A program made the position numbers and the translations under genes. Shown here piece by piece: positions 21,462-32,930 of a DNA stretch of 64,000 nucleotides (its first letter is position 1; every line of letters begins with the position of its first letter). The notes beneath the pieces were generated by a model. That model worked only from the letters and a program-made list of their open reading frames with translations, did not search any database and was not told the origin of the DNA. The DNA is from Zarea fungicola (lineage: Eukaryota; Ascomycota; Sordariomycetes; Hypocreales; Cordycipitaceae): positions 172,704-236,703 of the forward strand of contig FWCC01000123.1 in NCBI GenBank assembly GCA_900169235.1. The letters run 5' to 3'.

Positions 21462-22079
21462 TTTGCAAAGGAAAGGGTGTAGCTACTGTATTGGAAAGAT
21501 TGACTACTATAGAGAAGAAAAAGGTTAAAAAAGCGAGATCGTAAACTTTTTTAAGCCAGTGGCTCTCCCCTTCGTCCGAATCACTCAAATACTAATACAG
21601 CCCGATGTCGCGATAGTTGCAACGCTAGTCCATGGATGATGTGTCATCATGCTAACTAAGCCAAGGCTTGAGCCTGGCCCGTGCGTCCGCCGTGGATAGC
21701 CGTCAAGGACTTGACCCTCGGAAATTGTCCGACCGTACTAAGACCGTCGCGACATGAATATGTACTGGACTTTTTACCAATCATATTTCCCAATCACCCG
21801 CCCTTGATGTGTCATCTTCAACTGCCGGTAGACATGCCGTGGACAATCCGATGAGACACCCCGTAGGGTGTATACAAGACTGGGGAACGCCTGATTGAAG
21901 CTTCAAACAGAGTATGCCGATTCTCGGAATGCTAGTGTATACTCGCTTTTCCCTACGGACACAGAGATTTCCATCATGACACAGAATACTTTGGTTTTTA
22001 TATTAAAATAATAGCATAGTCCTCTCTGGCCCTCAACTACCTATACGACCAGATACCCTTCAGCCTCAAAACCCTAACA
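21462..22079. promoter_or_regulatory. Divergent promoter region between RidA and class V aminotransferase
   Basis: The 618-bp gap separates two start codons on opposite strands. An AT-rich patch with TATATTAAAATAAT lies about 80 bp upstream of the aminotransferase ATG. No specific operator was recognised. Confidence 0.4.
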
Positions 22080-23470
22080 ATGAGCACCTCGCTTACTCAC
22101 AGCTCCTTTGGACGCCAGTTTCGTCATGCACATTTTCTTTTTCGACCTGGGTATGCGCCCCTAAACCAAGGATCCTACGGCGCATACCCTCGTCAAGTTC
22201 AAGCCGCTCTCCGGGCCGTCCAAGATGAGGTGCAGCAAGATCCTGATGGATTTGTCCGATACGTCTATCCAGAGCGCTTAAACGCCGTCCGTACCCTCGT
22301 GGCCGATTTTCTACATGCAGATGTGGATGAGATTGTCTTGGTACCGAATGCAACGACTGGCCTCAATGCTGTCCTGCGCAATATGATCTTCCAACAGGGA
22401 GACAAGATTGCGCACGTTCAGGGCATATACGGGGCGATTGAAAAAACGATTGACTACGTGGTGGAAACGACTGCCGTGGAGAGTGTGTGCGTTCCGTTTG
22501 ATCCCACTGTGGACACTGACGACGTGTTGCTGGCCGCATTCCGCTCGGTGTTGGAGGAAAATCATAGGAGCATCAAAGTAGCCGTGTTTGATACGGTCAT
22601 GAGCATGCCGGGGCTGCGTATGCCCTTTGAGCGCCTGGTGAAACTCTGTCGTGAGTTTGGGGTTCTCAGTGTTATTGATGGTGCGCATGCCATTGGGCTG
22701 GTGGAATTGGACCTGAAGACACTGGACGCCGATTTTCTCGTCACCAACTGTCACAAGTATGATTCCATCTACTTTTTGTCTCGTACGGATCTTAATATAC
22801 TGATTAATTTAAAAGATGGCTCTTTGTACCACATACATGCTCGGTCCTGTACGTCGCGTCTCGGAACCAGCACCTGATGAGGTCCTCTCTCCCAACGTCG
22901 CACGGCTTCCAACCTGCACCGCATATTCTTCAGAGCAAAAAGTACATAAGCTCGTACGAGCCCACCACATCTGTTAATCCGTTTGTCTTTCAGTTTGAAT
23001 ACTACGGCACGATTGACAACGCCCCTCCGCTCTGCATCCCGGCAGCGCTCGACTTTCGACAACGCATCTGTGGCGGGGAGAAGATGATCCAAGAGTACTG
23101 CAAACGCCTGGCCAGGGAAGGTGAAATGCGTGCAGCCAGAATATTGGACTCGTCGCCGCTTTATATTCCAGAGAGTAAAAGGACTGCCTTTGCCAATGTC
23201 CAGCTGCCAATACCTTTTCAGTCAGAGGACAGCCCGGCATGTACTGACGCTATTCCGCTGAGTGACCTAGAAGTGGTTCTGAGATTTATTTTACATAGTC
23301 TAAAGACGGATTACAATACGTTTGTGAATGTTGCCTTTTTTTCGGGGCATCTCTGGGCGAGGTTCTCGGCGCAGGTTTACCTGGAGACTGCTGATTTTGA
23401 TCATGGGGCATGGGCGTTGAAGGATCTTTGTCGTCGTGTCATTTCAAGGGAATACATTCATTGCTCATAA
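22080..23470 (+). CDS. Class V aminotransferase-fold PLP enzyme (isopenicillin N epimerase / cysteine desulfhydrase-like)
   Basis: Two exons, 22080-22756 and 22816-23470, give 443 aa. It shows FRPGYAPLNQGSYGAYPR at the N-terminus, VLVPNATTGLNAVLR, VIDGAHAIG with the PLP-binding Asp, and VTNCHKW with the Schiff-base lysine. That last motif is rebuilt exactly across the intron (TGTCACAA plus ATGG). LPTSHGF and FEYYGTIDNAPPLCIPAAL follow. This is the fungal branch related to isopenicillin N epimerase and L-cysteine desulfhydrases such as Egt2-like C-S lyases. The exact substrate cannot be decided from sequence. RidA next door would clear imine intermediates from a lyase reaction, which is an inference. 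No organelle signal is evident. Confidence 0.88.
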
Positions 23471-24339
23471 AATGCAGGGATATTGGTGACCAAGTTACAG
23501 AGCAAAGATCACCAAGGTAGAAATCTAGACAGATTGTGCGGGTACGAATGCAAATGGTTGTCCCACTGTAAATACAGCACAGTGAAGTTGCTACAGGCAG
23601 TTGAGGATGTCACTGAGTGCGTGCCCGGTACCTCTAATAATAGCTAGAGCAACCAGTTGCAGTCAACTACGATAACTCTGGGGCAGATGGGGCATGTACT
23701 TGGCTTCTGTGGGGAATGCAGACTGCTAGACCTACTGTTGCTTGTCTTGCGAGATCAACACTGCGGCCGCCATGGAAGTGACAAGGTCACGGAAGTTTTG
23801 CAAAAAAAATAAATAAATGAGAAAAGAAAAGAAAAAATAAAGCATGCAGATCTTGTGATTTAATCCGCTTCTTTGCAGGCTAATCGACCTACACAGTACT
23901 CTGTGTGGTCCCGTGGCCAACACTACGGCAGTGGCTGGTCCCTTGACCACCATGCGGGGCACTACTGAACCGATGGTGGGACACCGCCCACCCATTACAA
24001 CATGTTGTCCATCTCAAACATAGACTTCATGAACCCTATCTGATTTTAGACACATACCCAGTCCGCCTGCTTACGTCTTACCTCTCTTTTATTGTCCATC
24101 GCCCTACGTTTCAGAGAATAGACGTCACCCAGAAACGAACACGCGTCCTGATTCTCCGACGATTACTGGGACCACCCTGAACAACCACGACCATCGATAG
24201 CGGATTGTCAAACTCTCATTAGCGACAGATCCACGATTGGAACGTCTCCTCTTTCTATTCGGGCTCAAGCCCCGAAACGATACAATACAATACATCAAGC
24301 TGCATCCATTCGCACATTCATCTTATAATTCCATAGAAA
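23471..24339. other. Intergenic, no gene seen
   Basis: No supported coding region. It includes an A-rich patch near 23800 and the upstream region of the Yippee gene. Confidence 0.45.
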
Positions 24340-25110
24340 ATGCTCGCCCGGTCTTCTTCCTCCGACACGAGTCGCGGCAGCCACCTCATCTCGGCCACGC
24401 CACCGATCCTACCGAGCTATCTCCTACCGAGCTTCAAGTTTCCCTTTCTTCGCCGCCGCTCCTCGCCATCACCCTCTTCCTCCCCTCCGCCCTCCGAAAC
24501 AAAGTCCGCCAGCAGACTGGCTCGCCTCGGGCCGGACACGCTCCGCTGCAGCTACTGCTCCACCGACCTCGCCTATTCCTCCCAAATCATCTCCAAGGGC
24601 TTCACCGGCCGCTACGGTCGAGCATTTCTCGTCGCACCGCCCCCTTCTGCTTCCCGATCATCATCACCAGACGGAAACAACGACGACGACGAAGAAGCGG
24701 GCTCGTTGCTCAACATCCGCATCGGTCGGCTCGAGAGCCGGCAGTTGGTTACGGGTTGGCATGTGGTCGCCGATATCTTTTGCAACTCGTGCTCCAAGAA
24801 GCTCGGCTGGAAGTATGTCGACGCCAAAGACGCATCGCAGAAGTACAAGGTTGGCAAGTTTATCCTCGAGACGGAGCGCGTCACGACGTTTCGGAGCTGG
24901 GGGGATGGCGACGGCCTAATCGACGACGGAACTGCCAGCGGCAGCGGCGGCCTGTATGGTGGCGCTAGCCATAACCACGTTCGCTCGAGCAGTGATGGCA
25001 TCTCATTCGACTCGGACGATGAGGATGAGTGCGAGGAGGTGTTTGCGGGGACGTGGGATGCGCGCGAGGTTGCGCAACGCAGGGACGAGATGCGGTCCAG
25101 GGACAACTGA
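24340..25110 (+). CDS. Yippee/Moh1-family zinc-binding protein
   Basis: Single exon of 256 aa. The Yippee domain has two zinc-ligand pairs, CSYC (C70/C73) and CNSC (C148/C151). Between and after them are SQIISKGFTGRYGRAFLV, VTGWHVVADIFC and KKLGWKYV. The spacer between the pairs is enlarged by a Ser/Pro/Asp-rich insert (about residues 101-122). The N-terminal 60 residues are low-complexity Ser/Pro, and the C-terminus is an acidic serine tail (SFDSDDEDECEEVF). Yeast Moh1 is a GID E3 ligase subunit of this fold. A similar role here is possible but unproven. The overlapping +3 frame at 24237-24968 is a shadow created by GC-rich codons. Confidence 0.85.
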   Translation: MLARSSSSDTSRGSHLISATPPILPSYLLPSFKFPFLRRRSSPSPSSSPPPSETKSASRLARLGPDTLRCSYCSTDLAYSSQIISKGFTGRYGRAFLVAPPPSASRSSSPDGNNDDDEEAGSLLNIRIGRLESRQLVTGWHVVADIFCNSCSKKLGWKYVDAKDASQKYKVGKFILETERVTTFRSWGDGDGLIDDGTASGSGGLYGGASHNHVRSSSDGISFDSDDEDECEEVFAGTWDAREVAQRRDEMRSRDN

Positions 25111-25884
25111 ACTAGACACTGAGCAGTAATGGTGGCACTCATATACATTAGCTCATCAAATTGGCCTGCGATATTGGTGTGCAGGCACACCTTGTGTCGG
25201 GGATTAATTACATAGAGACCCCTTCACACACAAACATATTAGACTGGTTTCGTTTGCGGTCTACAATTTTTCAGATTGGATACAGTACCTGGCCGGTGCT
25301 GCGCCGATTGCAGACAACAGACCTGGTTAAGGATTTGGCTAGGATAGCACTAGAATTTCCATTAATCTATACAGAGTTGGCTGCTTTCTACAAGCTGTTC
25401 CAGTAGAATTTTGGTGATGCAGTCACGCATCTCCGCACTGGTGTAGTACGGACTTTCCAATTTGCTTGCGAGCCGCTCAGTGGTATTTTGGAACTTATTT
25501 GTCATGCCAGTTCTCCGCTCACGATGTCATAGTTGAGCAAGTCTCAACCCCGCTAATACCTCCAATACACAAGGGAAAAGCAGGGTTGAAAGTCGGAGGC
25601 GGAGGGCACACTCCATACATAATATTACCAATCCTCTCTCCGCCTGCATCATTAGCGTCGGACTTGTCCGCACCAATTTGCTTACCAAGCCCTCCCGGCC
25701 AGCCCAATACGGTCGTGAGCACTCATTGACACCGACGCAAAAAGTTGGGTGGCTTTACCGGTCAAATATAAAAAGATTTGGCCTTGCCATCGCCCAAAAG
25801 CTCTAATACATCTGACAGTACTTGAATACAGTTGACCGAAATAGCCCGCCAACAAAAAAAACTTGATCATCCAACTTGTACAAC
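25111..25884. other. Intergenic, no gene seen
   Basis: Short frames only. It contains the 5' region of the isochorismatase-family gene. Confidence 0.45.
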
Positions 25885-26716
25885 ATGGCCCAGAAAACTG
25901 CACTCCTGCTCATCGATCCACTCAATGAGTTTCTCCATCCCGAGGGTAAAATATACCCGCGTCTGCAGCCCAGTCTCGAGGCCAGCAACAGCATCGAAAA
26001 CATGCGCCGTCTGATCGCCGAGGCACGCAAGCGGAAAATTCCCATATTTTATTGCCAGCACCAGCTCACTCCCGAGGGCCACTTTGAGTGCTGGAACCAC
26101 AAGTCCAAGAGCCAGCAGGCAATCGAAAAGATGGGCTCCTTCCGGCTGGGCTCTTTCGGTGGGAAAATCTACAAAGGATTGGAGCCAGATCCCAAGAATG
26201 GCGATATCGAGGTATCGCGTCACTGGAACAGCAGGTAGAGTGTAAATAGTATCCCGAGGGAAGTGTTTGTGAAACTAACAATGTACGGGGAACAGCTCTT
26301 TTGCAAACACAGATCTTGACTACCAGCTTCATCAACGTGATATTACCCACATTGTGTGCGCAGGCATGGTGGCAAATACATGCCTGGAATCCACCGCCCG
26401 CTATGGTGTAGAGCTGTGAGTTGCTTTCGTCCCGTGCACAGTATAAAACTAGCAGAAAGACTAATTATTCTCATTGTAGTGGATATCACACTACAATCAT
26501 GTAAGATTCTATTCTTTTTTTTTTCTAAATAATTTTCCGCTGCCGGTTTGTCGTGTCACTAGCAAGACTAATGCCACTCACAGAAGCGATGCCACTGCCG
26601 GCTTCAGCATTCAGCTCAAAGACGTTGCGGAAAAGATTGTCTGGCCAACCATAGTAGATCAGGTCTTCACTGTAGACCAATGGACCAAGTCCTTTGACAG
26701 CACCCATCATCTGTAG
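25885..26716 (+). CDS. Isochorismatase-family cysteine hydrolase
   Basis: Four exons, 25885-26234, 26296-26415, 26480-26500 (21 nt) and 26584-26716, give 207 aa. The fold landmarks are TALLLIDPLNEF with the catalytic Asp, IPIFYCQHQL, and VCAGMVANTCLESTARYG with the catalytic cysteine. GYHTTII joined to SDATAGF completes the last conserved strand. The 21-nt exon and the choice of the CACTCACAG acceptor at 26583 were decided by restoring that motif. Members hydrolyse amides or enol ethers (nicotinamidase, biuret, isochorismate), and the substrate here is unknown. No signal peptide. The FAH-family gene follows 530 bp downstream on the same strand. Confidence 0.88.
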
Positions 26717-27244
26717 ACAGGTATTGTCTCCATCATAGGAGCAGGATATTGGACATTCTTTGGCGTTGTGTTGGGATTATTGCAGGGTTAGGGTTGTACT
26801 TGTTGTGTGTTGGCCTGTATCCTATAGAAGCACAGATTTAATATGAACTCTCCAGTCCTTCATGACAATGGCAAGTCCATCAGCTGTGCGCCGACTAATT
26901 TTACATTGCTGCAAATACAGCTGAAAATGAGTCAGTCACTGCAAACGCCACAAAAGACATGCCGCGCGGAGGTGTTTAGCTATGGCCGACACGCCCTTCA
27001 TCCCCTCCTGTTCTGGTCAGTTCAATGCGACTAGAGAGACCACAACCAAGTGGGCTTCAAAACGCTCAAGTGGGCCAGAGAAATGCAACGGGTTGTCTAA
27101 TCAGTCAGCATAAATGCTGTTCCCCCACGGAAGAGAAGCTAATATCCCATAACCCCGCCCTCTCGCTAATAATCCTCGGACTTACCATTCCCATCCTTAA
27201 ATCAGCAACCCAACAAAACAGGCAAAACTATATACTTGGAAAAT
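26717..27244. other. Intergenic between isochorismatase and FAH genes
   Basis: No gene seen. The stretch serves as 3' flank and promoter between two same-strand genes. Confidence 0.4.
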
Positions 27245-28487
27245 ATGACATTCAACAGTAAGCCTTAAAAGATCTCGTATTAATTATTCCGTGAAGAATA
27301 TTAATTCACTCCTGTGATAGGACTTGTACGCTTTGTGCCACGTGGGGACGAGTCTGCTGTCCTTTTGGGGGAGCCGCTAGATGCCGAGCTCGATGTTGGC
27401 ATCGCTGTCCGAAACGGCGATGAGGTCAAAGTTCGCGTGTTTTCCGGTTCTTCGGTCCTCGGCGCTGGCTCTCCAACGGACCGGGTGGAATCCATTGATC
27501 GCATCCTGTCTCCGTTGACCATGGAGGAAGTTGGCACCATTCGCTGTATCGGCCTGAATGTGAGTTTTCATCTGTATCCCTGTATACCACCATTCAATAT
27601 CGAAATTCCAGAAATTCTAATTCTCACTTCATTAAAAAAAATAGTATGTACAACATGCCGTGGAAACCAACCTTGCTTTGCCAACTGTCCCAATCCTTTT
27701 CATGTACGTTGAAAATAAGACAAAGTTCAACCCATATGCAGCGAGAAAAAGCCTCTCCTTACTTACATGCCATTTTCTTTTGTCTTAAAATACAGGAAGC
27801 CAGCAACCTCTTTGGCCGATCCCTGGCCCGCCCCTACCTTGATTCCCGCCTTTACCGTCGCTGATAACACAGTAGACTACGAGTCGGAGCTCTGTGTGGT
27901 GCTCGGCAAGGAAGCCAAAAACGTCTCTGAGGAGGACGCCCTGTCCTATGTCCTGGGCTACACGGCATCCAACGACGTTTCGTCCCGCAAGAGCCAGTTT
28001 GACCAGTCGCAGTGGTGCTTTAGCAAAGGGTTCGACAAGGCCTGTCCCATTGGCCCGACGCTTGTGTCGCCGTCTGCGATACCGGACCCCAGCAAGCTGC
28101 GGATGCGGGGACTGAAGAATGGTACCGTCATGCAAGATACACCTCTAGAGTGAGTTTTGTTCTCTTTTTTAACCTTTTTCCCTTTTTACTCCCCTCCCAT
28201 CCTCATCCTTGATACGGACTTCTTTTTTCATTGTGTAAGAAGAAGAAAAAAGTAACCACAAAAATCTAACGATAACTAGTGACTTGATCTTTGCTGTCCC
28301 AAAGCTCATCAGCTTCCTATCGCAGGGTACTACATTGCCCGCGGGGACGATTATTCTCACGGGTACGCCCGCTGGAATTGGTATGGCTAGTAAACCAGAT
28401 GGATACTTGAAGGATGGTGACGAATTTTCGGTTGAGATTCTGCCGCATATCGGAACGCTCGTCTCCAAGATTCAATATGAAGTGTAA
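27245..28487 (+). CDS. Fumarylacetoacetate hydrolase (FAH) family protein
   Basis: Five exons, 27245-27257 (13 nt), 27321-27559, 27645-27703, 27796-28149 and 28280-28487, give 290 aa starting MTFNRLVRFVPRGDE. The tiny first exon is inferred because it supplies an ATG and the usual RLVRF start. Metal-ligand motifs of the FAH fold are visible: DYESELCVVLGKEA, then GYTASNDVSSRKSQ, then QWCFSKGFDKACPIGP, and GTIILTGTPAGIG near the C-terminus. Family members hydrolyse C-C bonds in beta-diketo acids, decarboxylate oxaloacetate, or process acylpyruvates. The length fits FAHD1/FAHD2-like proteins. Together with the upstream isochorismatase-type hydrolase it may belong to a catabolic pathway, which is unproven. 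Confidence 0.9.
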
Positions 28488-28877
28488 ACATCGTAATAAA
28501 TTCAGAATTCGGAGGCGATAAAAGAACATTAATTCACGGAATTCATATTTCATCTTGATCCAAAGGCGTGAATTGAACGGCGTTAACGTAATGATAAGTC
28601 AGTCAAGCAAGCAGACGGCACATGCTCAAATACGCCGACACATTCCAGCACAAACCGTATTATTACAAAAAGCAAAGGCGAAAGACGAAGTCTTTAATTA
28701 ATACATAGATAATATTCTGGTCAACTGGGTAAGTCGACATGACAGTATTTTCGAACATTGGTGAACTGCAGATAAAGATCAGGTTGTTCCCTCCAGGAAA
28801 ACTTTTGGAATACAAGGCAAGCGACTTGCGTTCTGAGTGATTGTTACGCTGCTCCACTTCAAAAATGGTAGCGCCGT
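28488..28877. other. Intergenic between convergent genes
   Basis: The 3' flanks of the FAH gene and the FAD oxidase gene. No other feature seen. Confidence 0.4.
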
Positions 28878-30341
28878 CTACTGCAGGGGAATTGACTGAG
28901 GGAATGAAAATACATTGTCTGGATCAGTCTGCTTCTTCACCTGTTTGAGACGAGGCAATTCCTTTCCGTAGTATGCCTCAATAGGCATGTCGCGCTCGAT
29001 ATAGTTCTGATAGGCTTCGAGTTGCTTAGAGCTATACGCAGCACGTATCTCCTTGGCAAAGCTCTGGCTCCAGGCCAAGCAAGTCGGGCAGCTCAGACCG
29101 GGTTTGGAGTCAGGCTCGCCACTCTCCGAGATGAATTCAATGCCGAAAACAACCCCACGGTGCGCATCGAAAGCTGAGGGGTACATTGGTTTCTCAATCT
29201 TGCCACCCCAGAGATCAATAATAATATAACTTGCTGACGCCTCCTTGGCCGGGTTTTTGAGGTACTTGAGGATGATATTCTTTTCCTTGGTGCTGAGGCC
29301 TTTGCTGCGGTAAACCAAGGATCCACCGCGGGCATATCGAGCATCGCCTAGAACGGGATCGGCAAGAGTTCCGTTCAGTATAAAGGCTCCTGCTGTAGCA
29401 GCGTCAAGCCAAGTGCCTTCCGTGACGCTCTGGTCTTGAGGCTTCCCGGCTAATTTCACGATGCCCGCAATAATAGCCTCGGCTCCAGCCTTATCACCAA
29501 GGAAAGTACCCTGAATATCAAGGCCAGTTTTATCAATGTTCATCTCAGCCATGAATTCTTCAGGGGCGGTTGAAGCCAAACTGGTGTAGACATCCAGGAC
29601 AGAAGAGAATTTGGATATGGGATAAAAGAGGTCAAAGGATGTAACCTTGGGTGGTGCCTTGTATGCCTGAATTTGGAACTCAGTCACGAGGCCGAATGAG
29701 CCACCACCGGCACCGCGTAGAGCAAAGAACAAATCCGTGTTTGACGAGGGAGAGACGTCCAAGATCTCGCCTTTGCTGTTGATCATAGTCATGCGGACAA
29801 TGTTATCGGATGCCATTCCATATTTGCGGCCTGACAAACCCAGGCCACCTCCCAAGGCGTGCCCGCCGATGCCGACAGAGGGGCAAGTGCCAGCAGGGAT
29901 AAGGTACTGGCCATTATTCCATAGTTCTGAGTATATCGGGCCAAGTCGGGAGCCAGCTCCAATCGTTGCAATATTGGTGGCAGTATCCATTGAAAAGTGC
30001 TTGAAGTTTCCAAGGTCAATAACCAATGCGCCATCTTTGCCTCCCTCGCAGTATCCTTCGTAGGAGTGGCCACCAGATCTCGGCGCTACGGCAACCTTGT
30101 TTGCAGCAGCGCACTTGATGGCAGCGGCAGCATCAGCATTGGTCGTAGGATGATAGACTGCCCTTGGATTGAAGTTGAAATAGTAGTTGAAGCCCAGTCG
30201 GTCTTGACTATAGTCTGGCGACGACGGCGTGACGAGTTTTGCCTTTGAACTCTGGATTTTAGACAAGCACTCGATAAACGGGTCACCGCGTGCAGAAACC
30301 ACTGCTATGGCAGCGAAAACCGACAACGTGGAAGCTAGCAT
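28878..30341 (-). CDS. Secreted FAD-linked oxidase of the berberine-bridge enzyme type
   Basis: Single exon of 487 aa from the ATG at 30341 (a TTG two codons upstream is ignored). A signal peptide (MLASTLSVFAAIAVVSA) is followed by the FAD-binding domain. The flavin-attachment histidine is in PRSGGHSYEGY (H92) and a cysteine in AGTCPSVGIGGH (C153). This is the His/Cys pair of bicovalently flavinylated oxidases such as glucooligosaccharide oxidase. GGGLGLSGRKYGMASDN and RGAGGGSFGLVTEF are also typical. The BBE domain lies at the C-terminus (EAYQNYIERDMP, EAYYGKELPRLKQVK). It likely oxidises carbohydrates or small alcohols outside the cell and makes H2O2. The exact substrate is unknown. Confidence 0.92.
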   Translation of the reverse strand: MLASTLSVFAAIAVVSARGDPFIECLSKIQSSKAKLVTPSSPDYSQDRLGFNYYFNFNPRAVYHPTTNADAAAAIKCAAANKVAVAPRSGGHSYEGYCEGGKDGALVIDLGNFKHFSMDTATNIATIGAGSRLGPIYSELWNNGQYLIPAGTCPSVGIGGHALGGGLGLSGRKYGMASDNIVRMTMINSKGEILDVSPSSNTDLFFALRGAGGGSFGLVTEFQIQAYKAPPKVTSFDLFYPISKFSSVLDVYTSLASTAPEEFMAEMNIDKTGLDIQGTFLGDKAGAEAIIAGIVKLAGKPQDQSVTEGTWLDAATAGAFILNGTLADPVLGDARYARGGSLVYRSKGLSTKEKNIILKYLKNPAKEASASYIIIDLWGGKIEKPMYPSAFDAHRGVVFGIEFISESGEPDSKPGLSCPTCLAWSQSFAKEIRAAYSSKQLEAYQNYIERDMPIEAYYGKELPRLKQVKKQTDPDNVFSFPQSIPLQ

Positions 30342-32930
30342 GATCAATAGGGCTGAGTTTGTAAAGAACAGGATAAGCTTCAGATGGCCGTTGATGACCT
30401 TTTTAGGATACTAAACGGCAGGTCCATCTTCTTAAAAGGACGACGTAAATCCAGAGGCGGAAATTGCGGCCCGGTGTAAGCCCATCTCTAGCAAGCGAAG
30501 ACATGAATCAAGACTCTAGTTCCACCCACGTTGTTTATCATTTTTACGTCGTTCTCACTGGAACTGGGATTGGCATAAGCGCTTACATTTTGGGCGGCAA
30601 ATTATGAAACTCTTGGCTCATTAAGGATGGATGTTGGTGGTGTTGGACTGCCTTGGCTTGCTGCGGTTTACCTGGTAAGTGCTCGACGCCATTCACCCTC
30701 ATGGGTGGAAAAAAAGGATATCAGGCCTAATACATGCATGAATTGATCCACCTTTAGCTCGCGACGGTATGGCCTCATAATATCAGCAAACCGGAGGGCT
30801 AACCGCAGCTAGACTCTAAGGGGCATTCTATGAAGACGTATCTTGACTCTATGCGGCCTGGTCCAACTCGCTTGTGGCAGCATGACAGAACATCAAGTGG
30901 ATTTTGAAAAGACGTTTACCTCTATACCTAACCTTTACGGCATAGTATGGTGGGCTTTGCCCGATTGTGGCTGATGATGATGACAATACAAGTCAGTTTG
31001 TGGTTGCAGGGACTTTTGCTCGATTTCTTATTCAGGAGTAAATAATTGCGCAGCTGGTCATCCAATTCAGTTCACGGAAGGTTTTCTATTCCATTTTGTT
31101 TAATATCAAGAGTATCATATACCTATATATCTGACTTTTTTTTTTCTCACTTCCAAGCTCGCTAAACAACGACGGTTGCTAAAAAAAAAAAAGAGTAGCT
31201 GACGATCAACTTACCACATCAGGTGTAGCATGAAAAATGATGTGTTGGTCCTAAATTAAATACCCCTGTCGGCCCAGTAGAGACAACCGCCACCCTCGTT
31301 GGCTGAATCAGCGACTTTTTGTCTTCCCGAGCACCACGGCCGTCAGTTCGGGCGCCTAAAGTCCTCACACGCATCTAAATTTGTTATATTTGTTTGTTTA
31401 TAGGTCTTTTGCAACTCTATAGCTTTCCTTTTAGTTTTGTACTTCCCTACTCGTATGGAATCTCGGGAGAATAAGATAGCCAAGAGTTGCTTCGAAAGAC
31501 ACCAGCCCGCGCAAGCGGAAAAGGCAGCGAGTATAAGTGACTCCACAGCATCCCTGTAGGGCAGTTAGGGCCACTTGATCTGCACTTCTCCATAGTTAGA
31601 ATGTAGAACACCTGTAGTTACCGGGTAATACGGGTGACGAGGAGCAACCGAGACAGCCGAATCAACGAGAGCTACTCCGTACATTCAACGGTTCCTGCAA
31701 AGTAGCCCCCACTAGGAACGACGGGACGCCCGGTAACTTGCGCGTTTCGCTGGGTGATTAGCTAAAGTCGAGTCAGTTAGCTGTGACTGGAAACTATCGC
31801 GTTGCATATCATATATGAGGATCCCCACATGCGTTTGCTCGGGGTAAGTTAGGTCTACCTAGGCAGCGACTCAGGGGGATTGACCTGGGTTGGTCATGCC
31901 AAGCTCAATGAGAGTCTCACTTACTACCTAGTAGTGCACAGTATTATTTTGGGGAACAGAGCCGAGGGAGCCAAGTTTTCGTGTTTTCCATCAGCCGCTA
32001 TAAGACTAGGTTGATGGAAAATATTTTCACTGCGCTCCAATTGTGCTTTTATTGCTATGAGAGCGACTTGTTTTCTATTTTAAGGAAAGACTAAAATTTT
32101 TAATTGAGGTTGACAGTGAAGATCCTGTCCGTGCTATTCAGTAGAAAGTTCCAGCCTATGCTACCGTCAATCCGCTTGTGGGTTAACTCAGCTCAGGAAC
32201 AGAAAGTAAATCGTCGATAGGGCTCCTCTTTTCGCCCCCAAGGCGTCCAGTTCGGCCGCGTAGTCCGCAGTACCTAGACAGGTCTATAGACGTGCGTGCC
32301 TGTCCACGGGTTCAGAGACGATGGTTTGACGAAATTTAAGCAAATATTGTTTAGCTGCCCAAAACTAAAGTTTCCTTCAATTGGTAGCGTCAGCTGCTCA
32401 AGATGAAGGCTTAGACCTGAAAGTAGCATGTAAGATGCCGTGCCGAGTGTACAACAGCACGCCACAGGCTGCGCCGATTGCCAGGTATGCGCCAGTTGAG
32501 CCGACAAAAGTAGTGCCTGAGCCGATCAAGGCAAGGAGCGATACAGTTTACATTATATTATGGTAGTATTAAGAAGAGGGTGCGGGCGAAAAGAGGCAAT
32601 GCCACCACCTGCAGATAGTCACTCCTACGTTGAAAAATAGGCTTTTCTTAAGAAAATACAATAAAATCCATGCGAATTGATAAACAGAAAAATATATTTT
32701 AACAATTACCATCCCGTCATAGAATTTCTGGCGCGTGCCAAACCTTGCAGCTTACTGCTTGACGAGTAGCCGCATTAGCTCCAGTTGGTCTGGACGCTTC
32801 AGGCGAACCTACTGTTTCTAAATCTGCGCTTAAATCATGACCATGTAAATGTTATACGATAACTGAAGACAAAAGGCGTATCAATTAGCCTTCTTGGCGA
32901 GAATGCCTAGCTGCTTTCGCATTCAAACAC
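30342..32930. other. Long intergenic stretch, no intact gene
   Basis: About 2.6 kb. On the minus strand at about 32549-32400 a hydrophobic frame (SLLALIGSGTTFVGSTGAYL, then a basic tail and stop) resembles the end of a membrane protein. It is closed upstream by a stop and has no supporting exon. Nothing else coding was seen. Confidence 0.4.

Noticed and set aside
24237..24968. 243-aa frame overlapping the Yippee gene
   Set aside because: Low-complexity Arg/Pro/His composition in an alternative frame. The zinc motifs are in the other frame.
32400..32549. Minus-strand hydrophobic frame resembling a transporter end
   Set aside because: Closed by a stop immediately upstream, with no additional exons found. 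Too little to call a gene.
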